64,000 bases of DNA, taken from Benincasa hispida (lineage: Eukaryota; Streptophyta; Magnoliopsida; Cucurbitales; Cucurbitaceae). Below, one piece after another: positions 1 through 11,245 of the stretch. The stretch covers positions 21,357,474 to 21,421,473 of the forward strand of contig NC_052359.1 in the NCBI RefSeq assembly GCF_009727055.1, read 5' to 3'. The notes beneath the pieces are model-generated. The model was not told where the DNA came from and made no database searches. It saw nothing but the letters and a program-made list of their open reading frames with translations. A program made the translations under genes and the position numbers. Position 1 is the stretch's first letter. Each line of letters opens with the position of its first letter.

Positions 1-2096
1 CTCCCAGCGTCTTCTCACGCAGTTTGTTTGGATCACAAGGATCCACCATAGGCGAACCTCGGGCGAAAACCTTGGATAAAATTAATTTAAGCTCAAATCA
101 TTCAATGATCGCATTCGCTTAATACCGCAACTCTACACGATGACCGCATTCGCTTGACAAGCGCAACTCCCATGCGATGGATGTATACGGCTGATTACCG
201 CAACATCCATACGTTGATCGATGCGTTTGCCTTTGCGATGGAGTGTTTCTCCGTGCAGTCGTCTATGCGGTGGTCCGATTTCCGCGTTTGCGTTCATTTC
301 TTGCATTAGCTACAAAGATAGAACAATGAATGCATAATTAACGCAAAATAACGGGTTAGTTGAGATTCGTCATGCTGATCGACGCAAGCTCATATTCTTA
401 TGAATTCCTATCATGATCGACACATATTCTACCTAACAACCTTCATAATTCTATGTAAAAGACCTAAGATGACATGCATTTCTGCATGTCATCAATCGTT
501 TAGAAAACTCAACATGCTAAGTGATCGTTTAGAAAAGCTGAGCGATCGTTTAGAGAATGTGTGTGATCGTTTAGTATACGAAGCGGGCGATTGTTTAAGC
601 GATAGGGCACTATCGTATAGGCTCTTAGCTAAGCGATCAAAACATTTTCACACCTTGAGCGATTTTTTCGAACACTTTGCAAAATGAAACAAATTTTAAT
701 TTTATTCTTCAGTTACAATAACCGAATAATATTTTCCCACTAACGCACTATTGAGGAGAAGTTTCTAGCCAATTATCACATAATTATCAAATTAATTAAT
801 AAATGAATATAATCATATTATATTCTTACCCTATAGTTTGATATCATATATCTACTATAGTAATTTCTCCTCCACTTGATATAAATCATATTTATATCTA
901 ATTTCCTCCAAAATAATGTATCTCCTACATTTAGTCAATTATATCATATATAATTACCGGTTCAATGATATCATATATAATCGAACTCCCTCTTGTCAAT
1001 TTGAACATTTCAAACTGATTCTCAACTTTATCCAAGCTACCTACGGGACCTTATAGACCTGTGGCTCGAAGCTCCAATGGTATGTGAATAGCTGACTAAA
1101 CTCTTTAGCCACGAGATCCACCGTCCGTTAACTGCTAGACATTCCACTAAAAACCAACAGCTGAACTCTTCTTACCACAAATATATTTCTGTGTCCATCG
1201 GATATAACGAATCATGAGTACAATGATCCTTAATAGATGCTCGTAAGTACAGCTGGGTTAATTTACATTTTGCCCCTGTAGTTAAATCTCACTCCTTAAG
1301 TACCACTGATTTCTCTAATGAACAATATAACATAGTCCAACTCTGTGTGAACACCTCTCGGACCAAGAGAAGGTGTGTGGCGCCACATCGTTCAAGCCCT
1401 GAAATCAGCCCTTAAGGGAGCTATCTATTTACTTGCCCCTGCTTCGGGGAAGTAGTGAATTCCATCTTTCGTAGTTGAGTTCCCAGCTCCTAAATCAAAC
1501 GAATCCCCAAAATGGTAGGTTTGAGTCGGCGACCTAGCGACTCGCACCCATACAAATCAAAAGACCGCCCTCAATGGCAGAAGCTCCCAACTCACTCAGG
1601 ATTGAGGTCATGTTACCTATGGTCATCCTAGTGAAGTGAAGTCTCAGTCATAAATGGTGTTATATAACGAGACGTTAACACTTCATAGTCAGGTTTTACA
1701 CAAACTCTTTGTATAGGACGCCTCTACTCACATGTCCCCAACACGAATGATCAAGATTAGACCATCTGTGACAAGTCACAATAGTTGTGACCATTCCATA
1801 AAGCGGGCCGCATCCGTAGCGTTACCAGGATAAGGTTCCCTCATATATCCATATACTATAGACCATTTTGGTTATCACTTAAGACATGATCCATTTGTAT
1901 GTCACCACATACATGCTTAAGTTACATAGTGATAACCAGGGATTTTATGTTTATTGGTTTGTGATCAAGTAAATAAAACAAACAACTGAGCAAAAACAAG
2001 ATGTGAAGTAAAATGTCATTTATTATGCTACCCAAACATTCGTACAAACTGTTTACAAACTATAGGACACGAGATTTTAGGGCATCAACCTCAACA
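1..2096 (-). repeat. 3' LTR of element B (incomplete at the window edge), chimeric
   Basis: The minus-strand LTR starts TGTTGAGG at 2096, directly after the purine-rich tract. Bases 411-2096 match the Copia LTRs at 4074-6110 and 23311-24817 in order and content. Bases 1-410 match 22690-23310, which is the X-family LTR, in the same orientation. The switch is at the shared motif TGAATTCCTA (401-410). Bases 480-620 hold at least five copies of GATCGTTTAG, a segment mostly deleted from the 5' copy. The remaining X part should continue left of base 1. Confidence 0.75.
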
Positions 2097-2108
2097 ATCT
2101 CCCACTTG
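2097..2108 (-). other. Polypurine tract of element B
   Basis: On the minus strand the purine-rich run AAGTGGGAGAT abuts the LTR start at 2096. This is the expected position of the plus-strand primer of an LTR retrotransposon. The same run precedes the 3' LTR of element A at about 12252-12262. Confidence 0.7.
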
Positions 2109-2160
2109 TCCTAAAGCAAAGTGGGGTGTACAAAAAACTAGTACAAAACAATAAACTAGG

Positions 2161-2460
2161 GCGTAAAAGCCCAGTACAAGAAAATTTCCCGCTTGCCCTA
2201 GTCTAGCCGCGGGCGATCCTATAGACCCATGCTCTAAAGGTTACCCTTAAACACTGTAGCCATGAGAGCTTTCGTAAACGGGTCAGCAACATTGTGCTCC
2301 GAAGCGATCTTCGTGACGATCACGTCCCCTTGATGCACTATCTCGCGGATCAAATGATACTTCCGCTCTATGTGTTTGTCACGCCTGTGACTCCTAGGCT
2401 CCTTGGAGTTTGTCATTGCCCCACTATTATCACAATAGAGGATAATGGGCCTAGACATAA
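2161..2460 (-). pseudogene. Element B: C-terminal RNase H piece of the Copia polyprotein
   Basis: The minus-strand frame reads SRPIILYCDNSGA followed by HNVADPFTKAL, the conserved C-terminal part of Copia RNase H (nucleic-acid cleavage during reverse transcription). It continues, across the inserted X solo LTR, the frame that ends in VVPDM at about 14661. A TAG stop at 2234-2236 cuts off a tail that still matches the end of element A's polyprotein (SMGL, then a final LD). Residues upstream of SRPII in the open frame come from the inserted LTR and are not original. Non-functional remnant. Confidence 0.75.
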
Positions 2461-2953
2461 TAATGATGGGCAAAAATATACGTTAAGTAGAATATGCGGC
2501 GATTATACTAAGAATTCATGAGAAAATGAGCTTGCGTTGATCGACATTAAGAATCTCGGCTAACCACTATTATGCGTTATTTTGCGTCCAATTGTCTATT
2601 TTTGTAGCTAACGCAGGAATTGATCGCATACGGTGAATCTCGCCATCGCAGAGGCATCACATACGCGATCGCATACGTTCAATGCATAGATGTTGCGGCC
2701 ATTAATCGCATGCGTCCATCGTATAGAGGTTACGGCTACCGAGTATAACCATAATAGAGGGATGAACGCAAGGGTGGTGGAATGCATTGATACTTCAAAA
2801 ACCAAGCATGAACATATACCTCGGGAGTATCAAAAGGTGATGTTGACATTTCACCTACCACGCCGTTAGCAGTAGAGATTCAGAGCAGGTTCATCATGCC
2901 GTTAGCTGCAGAATTTCAGAGAAGGACCATTAATATTGTCGGCGATCAAGCTC

Positions 2954-2962
2954 TATAAATAG
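2954..2962 (+). promoter_or_regulatory. TATA box of the X-family LTR
   Basis: TATAAATAG is a canonical plant TATA box at about one quarter of the LTR length. The homologous box in element B's 5' LTR is on the minus strand at 22807-22815, so it is conserved between copies. Transcription would start roughly 30 bases downstream. Confidence 0.5.
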
Positions 2963-4068
2963 AAGCCTTAGAGCTCAACTTTAAATCATCCAAGGTTTCC
3001 TACCTGAAGGCATTCGGGGTTTTCTGCCTTAGGGTAGATTCTTGTGATCCAGATAAAAGCATGAGGAGATATTCTTGAGAGTTCTTCATCTCTTCAACCA
3101 TTCCGAGTGACGACCAGAGCTCCGCTGGAGTTAGATCTCGAGAGAGACTACTCCACCGCCCATCCATGGCACCACCGACAACCTTGACACACATCTGATG
3201 GACGCAAGATATTGCCCATCTGGCCTTCCATATCTCTTCTACTTCTGTATTGTATTACATTGTGACTTAAGAGATTAATACATTTTGTGATCAATGCATT
3301 TCTATATTTTCCTTCGATTCCATCTCCATCTTCATTTACTAAGCATCCTTTACTTTCATTGCACCACTAAGTAAGATTGTGAGAGTATCGCAAACTTAAT
3401 CATGCGACATAGACATATGAAGCATGTAGCAAACCACCGAGAGGTATGCATTGCGTGAGTGTTATGAGAAAATCCTATTTGCCTAGTGTGAAGCTTTAGC
3501 AACGTTTGTCTATAAGCGGACGCAATGCTTGTCTATGAGTAGAATCAGCAGCGATCAACTGCCCGAGAGGGTAAGTAGTTGAACGCATTAAGCAAAGTAA
3601 GTAGTGTTCCTAAAGATAGGAATAATCTTATGTCAACCATGTTTATGTGATTACCTTGTCTTCTGAGCGCATCATTTATCATTTAGGCATACTTTAGAGA
3701 GTAGTCTAAAAACTAAATCTAGGCTTGAGAGAGTCAGATTGGATTGCATAAGCAAGAATAGAGGCTTAGAGATAAGCTCTGTTTGCTATTACACAGTGCA
3801 TGCACCCTATAGGATGCGGTCACAACGCATGCGTCCAGAAGTAGGATATGGTGGTATGCGGTCATCTTGTTTATGTGTGAGAGCACGTGAGCAGGAATAG
3901 AGACTTAGAAATAAGGCCTCTCAACATTATCGCATATACATCGTATGCGTCTTCGTTAAGTGTGTGTAGCATACTCGCATACCTTGTGTTGGTTGGGGTT
4001 ACCCTTGCGATCAAGCTTATTGATGCAGTGAAGACATCCCCACCATTTTATCTATTTTTCCCATGCAT

Positions 4069-4073
4069 CTTAT
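4069..4073. repeat. Target site duplication of element A, left copy (CTTAT)
   Basis: CTTAT directly precedes the LTR start at 4074, and an identical CTTAT follows the 3' LTR at 14300-14304. Removing element A and one copy restores an X-LTR sequence that aligns with the uninterrupted copy around 21640-21730. Confidence 0.9.
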
Positions 4074-6110
4074 TGTTGGGGTTGATGCCCTAAAGTCTCA
4101 TGTCCTAAAGTTTGTAAACAGTATATACGAACACTTTTGTTGTTAATATATGATATTTACTTCACATCTTGTTGTTTTTTCATTTATGTGTTTTATTTGT
4201 TTTACCACAAACCAATAAACATAAAATCCCTGGTTATATGTATGTGACTCAAGCATGTATGTGGTGATATACAAGTGGATCATGTCTTAAGTGATAACCA
4301 AAATGGTTTGTAGTAAATGGATAAAGGAAGGAAACCTTATCTTGGTAACGCTACGGACGTGGCCTGCTTTGTGGAATGGTCACAAATGTTGTGACTTACC
4401 ACAGATGATCTAATTCTGATCATTCGTGTTCGGGACATGTGAGTGGGGGCGTCCTATACAAAGAATTTATATAATACCTGACCACGAAATGTTAATGTCT
4501 CGTTATATAACACCAGAAAGACTTCACTTCACTAGGATGACCATAGGTAACATGACCTCAATCCTGAGTGAGTTGGGAACTCCTGCCATTGAGTGCGATC
4601 CTTTGATTTGTATGGGTGTGAGTGGCTAAGTCACTGATTCAAACCTACCATTTTGGGGATACGTCTTATTTGGGAGCTGGGAACTCAACTACACAAGATG
4701 GAATTCACTCCTTCCCTCAAGCAGGGGTATGTAGATAGATGGCTCCTTTAAGTGTTGATTCCGGGGCTTGAACAATGTGGCGCCACACACCTTTTCTTGA
4801 CCCGAGAGGTGTTCATACATAGTTGGACTATGTTGTATTGTTCATTAGAGGAATCAGTGATACTTAAGGAGTGAGATGTAACTACAGGGGCAAAACGGTA
4901 AATTGGCCCAACTGTACTTACGAGCATCTGTGAAGGGTCATCGTACTCATGATTGGTTATATCCAATGGACACATAAATATATCTATGGTGAGAAGAGTT
5001 CAATTGTTGGTCTTTAGTGGAATCACTGACAGTTAACGAATGGTGAATCTCGTGGCTAAAGAGTAAGTCAGCTATTCACGTACCATTGGAGCTTCGAGTC
5101 ACAGGTCCAGTAGATCACCTGGGTAGCTTGGATAAAGTCGAAAATCAGTGTTTGGGTTAATTTGAAATGTTCAAATTGACAAGAGGAAGTACAATTATAT
5201 ATGATATAATTGGAATGGATAATTATATATGATATAATTGGCTAAATGTATGAGATACATTATTTTGGAGGAAATTAGATATAAATATGATTTATATCAA
5301 GTAGAGGAAAAATACTATAGTAGATATATGATATCAAACTATAGGATATAAATATAATATGATTATATTTATTAAATAAATGAATTGATTAATTATTTAA
5401 TAATTAACCAATTTTTTTCACGTATGAACGTGGGAATGTGGGGGCTACGAAGGTTAAGGTAACTGGCAGGTTATAGATTGAAAATCATTTTCATTTTTGA
5501 AGAATTCTTTCGTGCTATTCAAGATCCCGCACCTCAAAAGAAACCGTGAAAGATCGATCGCCGAGAGCCTATACGATAGATTCTCTTTCGTCTAAATGAT
5601 CGTATAGATCACGCGTTCCCTAAACGATCGTTTAGTTTTTTCTAAATGATCGTGTAGTTCTCCTATACGATAAGCGTCCCCGTTATACGATAGCAGAGTT
5701 CTTCTCGTACGCACTTATCGTCTACACGATACCCTTTCCTCCATCCTCTACCAAACTACCTAGAGCCCACACTTTGGGTTTTTTACACCGAGGATACCTG
5801 GGTTTCCCTGATGGTGGTGTTGTCCCCGAATCCTTGTTCGTGTACGTTCGGATCGTGCAATAACAATCGTGACACTCGTCAGGTGCTGGTAGATTAATGG
5901 AGTTTTCCGCTGCTATGGGTTCACACAAAAAAAGATCGTCTTCCTCTGGTATGAACCCCTTTCTCTGTATTTTATCGTACTCTGAGCATGTTGTTGATAA
6001 GTTTATTTTGCATAACTGTTAGTATAGAATGTATATCGTTTATATTCCAGTCACTATGAAATCGGAGCGATCTAAGCCCACTCATGGAACTCTCATTTTG
6101 AGATCCTTCA
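4074..6110 (+). repeat. 5' LTR of element A
   Basis: The LTR starts TGTTGGGG and ends CTTCA, just before the primer site. It matches 12263-14299 along its whole length. Bases 5570-5700 hold repeated CTAAAYGATCG-type palindromic motifs. It would carry the promoter and poly(A) site of the element; no clear TATA box was identified in it. Confidence 0.9.
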
Positions 6111-6112
6111 AT

Positions 6113-6124
6113 TGGTATCAGAGC
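6113..6124 (+). other. Primer binding site of element A (initiator tRNA-Met type)
   Basis: TGGTATCAGAGC follows the 5' LTR after two bases. It is the standard Copia primer site, complementary to the 3' end of plant initiator methionine tRNA. Confidence 0.9.
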
Positions 6125-8670
6125 CAGGTTTCTGATACTCCGATTTCATTTGTTGCAACGAAATAATGTTTACATTCATGGTGGGTGCATTTCTATGCTG
6201 TTTTAAATGTTAATACTATTGTGGATATGCCAGATTAATGGATGTTTTCAGGATGAATTTCCTCGATCTGTTTAAATTCCTTTTACATTTGTGATTGTAT
6301 GTAAAGGCCCTTGCATTTTTGGGCATATATAATCATACTCGAGTCTGTATTCAAAGTGTTTGAAGTCTTGAGTCGTTCGTCGAAGTTCTGGGCAAAGGTT
6401 GCGGCTCTTCGAGTAAGGAGATGATCTAGGATTGATCGCATCGTGCAGAAACAGTTCTATGTGATCGTTGTCCATCGCATCATGAAGATGAATGACTATG
6501 CGATCGTGGTTGAACAGATCGGTTGAACAATGGGGTATGCAATCAAGCATTGGTCGTATCGAGAAGACGATCAGGCACGCAATCGCTGAGTATCGTTTAA
6601 TGCGCACATGAGCAAGATGATTGTTTAGGTCAGCAAGCTTCATCGCTTAGTAACTGACTAAACGATCGCTTAGCATCGCAAGGTAAATCGTTTACCAAGT
6701 TACACGCATCGGTTAAACGATCAGACGCTCAAGTATCGTTTAAAGCGCACTAAACAATCGTTTAGGTCAGCAAGCTTTATCGCTTAGTATCTGACTAACG
6801 ATCGCTTAGTAACTTAAGGTAAATCATTTACCTATTGTCGCGCTACACGATCGCATGGACGATCAGGCTTCACAACCTCGTCGTCGTTTACACGATCGTT
6901 TGTTAAACTTCCTATCGTCTAGTACGTGTTGAACGATCATCTACCTGCTAAAGAATGCTACACAATGGAGACCTCCTGCCAGTTCAAGACCCTGTTTGCC
7001 TATGAACCGGTTTGCTCGATGAAAAATGTAATAGATAGGGTTTTTTCATTTTGGTTCTTTTTTGTTTTAAAGACTCATCCCGGTCCATTAATCCATTTAT
7101 TTAATACATGCGATGTATGTGTTATATGTCATATGGTATGCACATATAGTAAATCCCACCTTAGGTTATGCAATGATCATGCATCATCTCTTTATTGTAA
7201 TTGTTATAATTTAGAGAAGCATGATTTTATCATGTAAGAGCATGCTCATGCATCATATAATTAAGAGTTATATTTATGCATGCATAAAAAGCAATGACAT
7301 GCATCATCTTTATATTATAATTGTTATAGTATAAGGGTGAATGATAGCATGTTTGCTTGGTTATTACGTGTTATATAAAAGTTATATAGTAATGACCGGA
7401 CATTGCATGAAGCATGACATATAGGTTACTTTATAATTGTTATAAATGTCTTGTTATGTGCAATATTTTTTTAGTTGTTTCTTTTTAAGAGTTAAAGAGA
7501 AATTAGAACTAAAAGAAATAAGAAAGACATGTACGCTCACTTAGGTTTAATTCATGTTTTAAAATGTTTAAAACTTGGATCACATAGACCTAAGATCACG
7601 GTTCTAATATGATTAGCAACCCTAAGGTTTTAATCTTTTAATCAGTTTAATAGGATTAAATTGGCTAATAAAAGGTTAAAGTGTAGCAAATCCATCTATA
7701 AGAAACCTTTTGTCTAAGGCGGGTTCTGTCTAGGCTGGGGTATTTAAGTTGACGAAATCGTAACACCTCTACCTAGGAACTTACCTGAAAAGGTGAATTA
7801 GATAGATTTGATACATGCATGCAAGTTAAGGACAGTCCATTAAAGTGTTTAAATGTGACTACTTGAATTTGTTTATATTTCATAAACAAACGTTGTTTAT
7901 AAGCATACTTTAAAAAGACCACTTAGACTAAAATCAGTAGCCGGATTGTCTAGGTTAATGAATCCCTAGGTAGAACATTCAGTGGGAGGTACTTAGGGCA
8001 TAAGATACTTCACTTAAACCTTTCACTTTTCTCCTTAAGTCCACACTGTGAGATCTATCCTTGGCCTCGCGACCCCTTTGGCATGTCCCCCCAACGAATG
8101 GTGTTTGGGTAGGTCAATATCAAAGTGGATGGAGAGAATGATCATAGTAAGTGGGACGGAAAGTGTGATAGCATATCCCTCGGTCTCTCTCGTTAGGTTG
8201 AATAAAGTTACTGCGCATCGCCGCGAGGAACCCTGGGAGTGTCCCCCTAAAGGATGGCAGTTTTGCGCGTTTCTTTATTTGATCTCCTGTAAGAGGATAA
8301 GGTAACTTAGTCTTTTTTCCTAATCTGTCTTTTCCCTACGGTAAGCGCATTAGGGCGGGACTCTGGCACTGAAAACAAGGGGTTACACTTACACAGAATA
8401 GTTAATGGTTAACGATTCTGGACCGAAAAATGGTGGCTGTTAGGTTCAGTTCCAAGAGTTGGTTCTGCCTAATGGTTGAGAATGCCTCATCCCAATGAAA
8501 GGGCAACTGATCACTCCACCAGTGGCGTTTGTCTTGACTCACTGGGGCATTATTATAAAATAGAAGTCTATTTCTTAGGGTACTTGAAACTATTTTGCAA
8601 AACAAATTGGTTTAAAAGTGGTTTAGCAAAACTAATCAAGATTTGTTCGTATTTTCAGCAACTTTTTCAA
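6125..8670 (+). other. Long 5' leader of element A
   Basis: About 2.5 kb separates the primer site from gag. It contains palindromic CGATCG motifs at 6655-6930, a tandem duplication of about 143 bp (6589-6731 and from 6732), and an open frame at 8048-8305. A shortened counterpart of that frame is in the leader of element B (18833-18990). The region aligns with 18363-20345 on the opposite strand. Such leaders usually carry packaging and translation signals; none is identified here. Confidence 0.65.
6589..6870 (+). repeat. Imperfect tandem duplication, period about 143 bp, in the leader of element A
   Basis: AGTATCGTTTAA starts at 6589 and again at 6732. Each copy continues through GTTTAGGTCAGCAAGCTT, TCGCTTAGTA, CTGACTAA and CGATCGCTTAG in the same order. 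The copies differ by scattered substitutions. Element B has a single copy at this place. Confidence 0.75.
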
Positions 8671-9762
8671 ATGGCTACAGCCACAGTATCGTTGTTAAGT
8701 GCCGAAAAATTAACTGACGACAATTTTTCAACATGGAAACATATGATCACGACGATCCTAATCATCAAGGATCTCATGTTCGCTCTCACGAAGGCTTATC
8801 CTCCTATTCCAGCTCCAGATGTCGCTCGAAATGTTCGGGAGGCATACGAGCGATGGGCAAGGGCGAAGGAGAACGCCCGAGCCTATATCTTGGCAAGTAT
8901 TTCTGACGTCTTGGCCAAGAAGCATGAGCCTATAGTCTCAGCTCGTGAGATCATGGAGTCCCTGCAGGGGATGTTTGGACAACCGTCTGAACAGCTTATG
9001 CATAACGCTCTAAAATATATATTCAAATAAAAAATACAAGAAGACACCTCTGTTCGTGAACATGTCCTAAACATGATGGTCCACTTCAATGTGGCGGAGT
9101 TAAATGGGTCTACCGTCGATGAGGGCAGCCAGGTTAGCATAATCCTACTTTCATTTCCGAAGAGCTTCCTGCACTTTGTTAGTAAAGTGATTCTTAACAA
9201 AGTGAAATATAACCTTATAACTCTCCTCAACGAGTTGCAGACATACCAATCTTTACTGAAAAGTAAGGAGAGGCAGAATGGTGAGGAAAATGTTGCTTCA
9301 TCCTCAAGGACGTTCCATAGAGGTTCGACCTCAAGAACAAAGTCTGCACCTTCTACTTCCAACTCTGCAAAGGGGAAGAAGAAGGGTGCTAAGGGAAAAG
9401 GGAAGGCACCTGCTAACCCATCGTCTGTCGCCCCAAAGAGGCGTCCACCAGTTGCTAAAGAAAAGTGTTTCCATTGCAATCAAGATGGACATTGGAAGAG
9501 GAATTGTCCTCGATATCTGAAGGAGAAGAAAGCAGCCAAGGCTAAGGCCAAGGCGGATAAAGGTAAATATGATTTACTGGTACTCGAAACCTGTTTAGTG
9601 GAGAATGATGATTCTGCCTGGATAATTGATTCAGGCGCCACTAACCATATTTATTCTTCTTTTCAGGAAATTAGATCCTGGCGACAGCTGGAGGCTGATG
9701 AGATGATGATGCGAGTACGCACCGGGCACATCGTCTCAGCTGTGGCAGTGGGAGGGATCTAG
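8671..9762 (+). pseudogene. Element A: gag (CCHC) and start of aspartic protease
   Basis: The frame begins MATATVSLLSAEKLTDD at 8671, the usual start of this Copia gag. It has an in-frame TAA at 9028-9030 after KYIFK and then continues in the same frame. Gag would form the particle and bind RNA. A CCHC zinc knuckle (C-X2-C-X4-H-X4-C) is intact at 9466-9507, preceded by a Lys/Ser-rich stretch. The protease motif WIIDSGATNHI follows, with its DSG at 9628-9636. A second in-frame stop (TAG, 9760-9762) comes after AVGG, and a run of T near 9870 shifts the frame. The element cannot make a full polyprotein without readthrough. Confidence 0.85.
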
Positions 9763-11245
9763 TTGACTTTACATAATAGGTTTCTAAATTTAAATGATGT
9801 ATATATTGTTCCTGAACTAAAAAGGAACCTTATTTTTGTAAAGTGCTTATTGCAATGTAAATACATTATTTTTTTTTAATTTGAGTAAAGCGTTTATTCA
9901 TAAAGATGGTGTCTTTATTTGCACAACAAATCTGGAATCAAATTTATATGTGCTAAGGCCGTTAGCCATTAATTCCCTTCATAATACTGAAATGTTCAAA
10001 ACTGTCATAACTAAATCAAAACGTCAATGAATTTCTCCAAAAGAAAATGCCCAACGTTGGCATCTAGGTTTAGGGCACATCAATCTCAATAGAATTGAAA
10101 GATTGGTGAAGAATGGACTTCTAAATGAGTTAGAAGAAAATTCTTTACCTGTGTGCGAATCTTGCCTTGAGGGTAAGATGACTAAACTACCTTTTACTGG
10201 AAAAGGTTTTAGAGCCAAAAAGCCTCTTGAGTTAGTACATTCTGACCTTTATAGTCCTATGAATGTGCGATTCCGAGGTGGCTATGAATATTTTATCAAT
10301 TTTACTAATGATTACTCTAGGTATGGGTATGTTTATCTTTTGCAATGGAAGTCTGAATCCTTTGAAAAGTTCAAAGAGTTCAAGGCTGAATTTGAAAACG
10401 CATTGGATAGACGGAATAAAACACTTCGATCAGATCGAGGTGGAGAGTTTTTGGACTCCGCATTCCAGGAATATTTGATAGAACATGGAATTGTTTCCCA
10501 ACTCTCAGCATCGGGTACACCTCAGCAGAATGGTGTAGCGGAGAGGAGAAATAGGACCTTGTTAGACATGGTTCGTTCAATGATGAGTTACGCTTCCTTA
10601 CCGGACTCGTTTTGGGGTTTCGCAGTGGAGACTGCGATGTACATACTCAACTGTTTTCCCTCCAAGAGTGTTACAAGAACACCTTTGGAGTTGTAGAATG
10701 GGCATAAAGCTAGTTTACGTCATTTTTGCATTTGGGGTTGCCCTGCACATGTGCTTGAGGCTAATCCCAAGAAGTTGGAACCACAGTCGAGGTTGTGCCT
10801 CTTTGTAAGCTACCTTAAAGGTACACGATGGGGTTATTTTTATGATCCGACGGAAAATAGGTTGTTTGTTTCAACAAATGCTACTTTCCTGGAAGAAGAT
10901 CATATAGGGGAGCACAATCCACGAAGCAAAGTCATGTTACGTGAGTTTTCCAATGAAACTACTGAAACTTCAACAAGAGTTGTTGAAGAGCCTGCTACAT
11001 CAACAAGAGTTGTTGATGGGAGATCATTCAGTAGGTCGGTTCCACCTCAAAAGTTGAGAGAACTTCGATGTGGTAGGAGGGTTGCGAACCCACCCGTTCA
11101 CTATCTGGGTTTCATGGAAATCTTTGCTATGGTAGCAGATGGCGACCTTAAGGATCCATTGTCTTATAAGAAGGCAATGGAGGATGTTGACCAGGATAAA
11201 TGGGTCCCATGGATCTCAAGATGGAGTCGATGTACTTCAACTTAG
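9763..11245 (+). pseudogene. Element A: protease remainder, integrase and linker
   Basis: From 10060 the frame gives the gag-pre-integrase motif (GHINLNRIERLVKNGLL) with the zinc-binding CESCLEGK. The integrase core follows, with its DDE residues in HSDLY, RSDRGGEF and NGVAERRNR. This enzyme inserts element DNA into the host chromosome. The core ends at an in-frame TAG at 10694-10696. The frame then reopens with the post-integrase region (KLEPQSRLCLFVSY, GYFYDPTENRLFVS), a Ser/Thr-rich linker, and YLGFMEIFA. The catalytic triad looks intact, but stops at 9762 and 10696 and the frameshift near 9870 make it a pseudogene. Confidence 0.85.

Larger units (their letters stand above)
2464..4073 (+). 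repeat. X-family solo LTR, left part (inserted in element B)
   Basis: The insertion begins TGATGGGC and its other part (14305-14657) ends GCCCATCA, the TG...CA inverted termini of an LTR. Together the parts make about 1.96 kb, with no internal region or second LTR nearby, so it is a solo LTR. It is homologous, inverted, to 21305-23310. The flanks read CTAGACATAATAA on the left and CATATCTGG on the right. The RNase H frame needs CATAT across the junction, so the 5-bp duplication looks like CATAT with a damaged left copy. A tRNA-Asp-like primer site follows the related copy at 21305, which suggests an Athila-like gypsy family (inference). Confidence 0.75.

Noticed and set aside
4426..4975. Open frames of 67 and 75 codons within the LTR of element A, with a near copy at 23914-24141
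   Set aside because: They lie in LTR sequence, differ between LTR copies by breaks, and the apparent conservation is explained by LTR homology.
5722..5928. Minus frame in the LTR (MCEPIAAENS...), repeated at 13912-14118
   Set aside because: It is present because the two LTRs of element A are copies. It has no domain and no separate promoter.
8883..9479. A 198-codon minus-strand frame
   Set aside because: It is the antisense shadow of the gag of element A, whose plus frame carries the CCHC knuckle.
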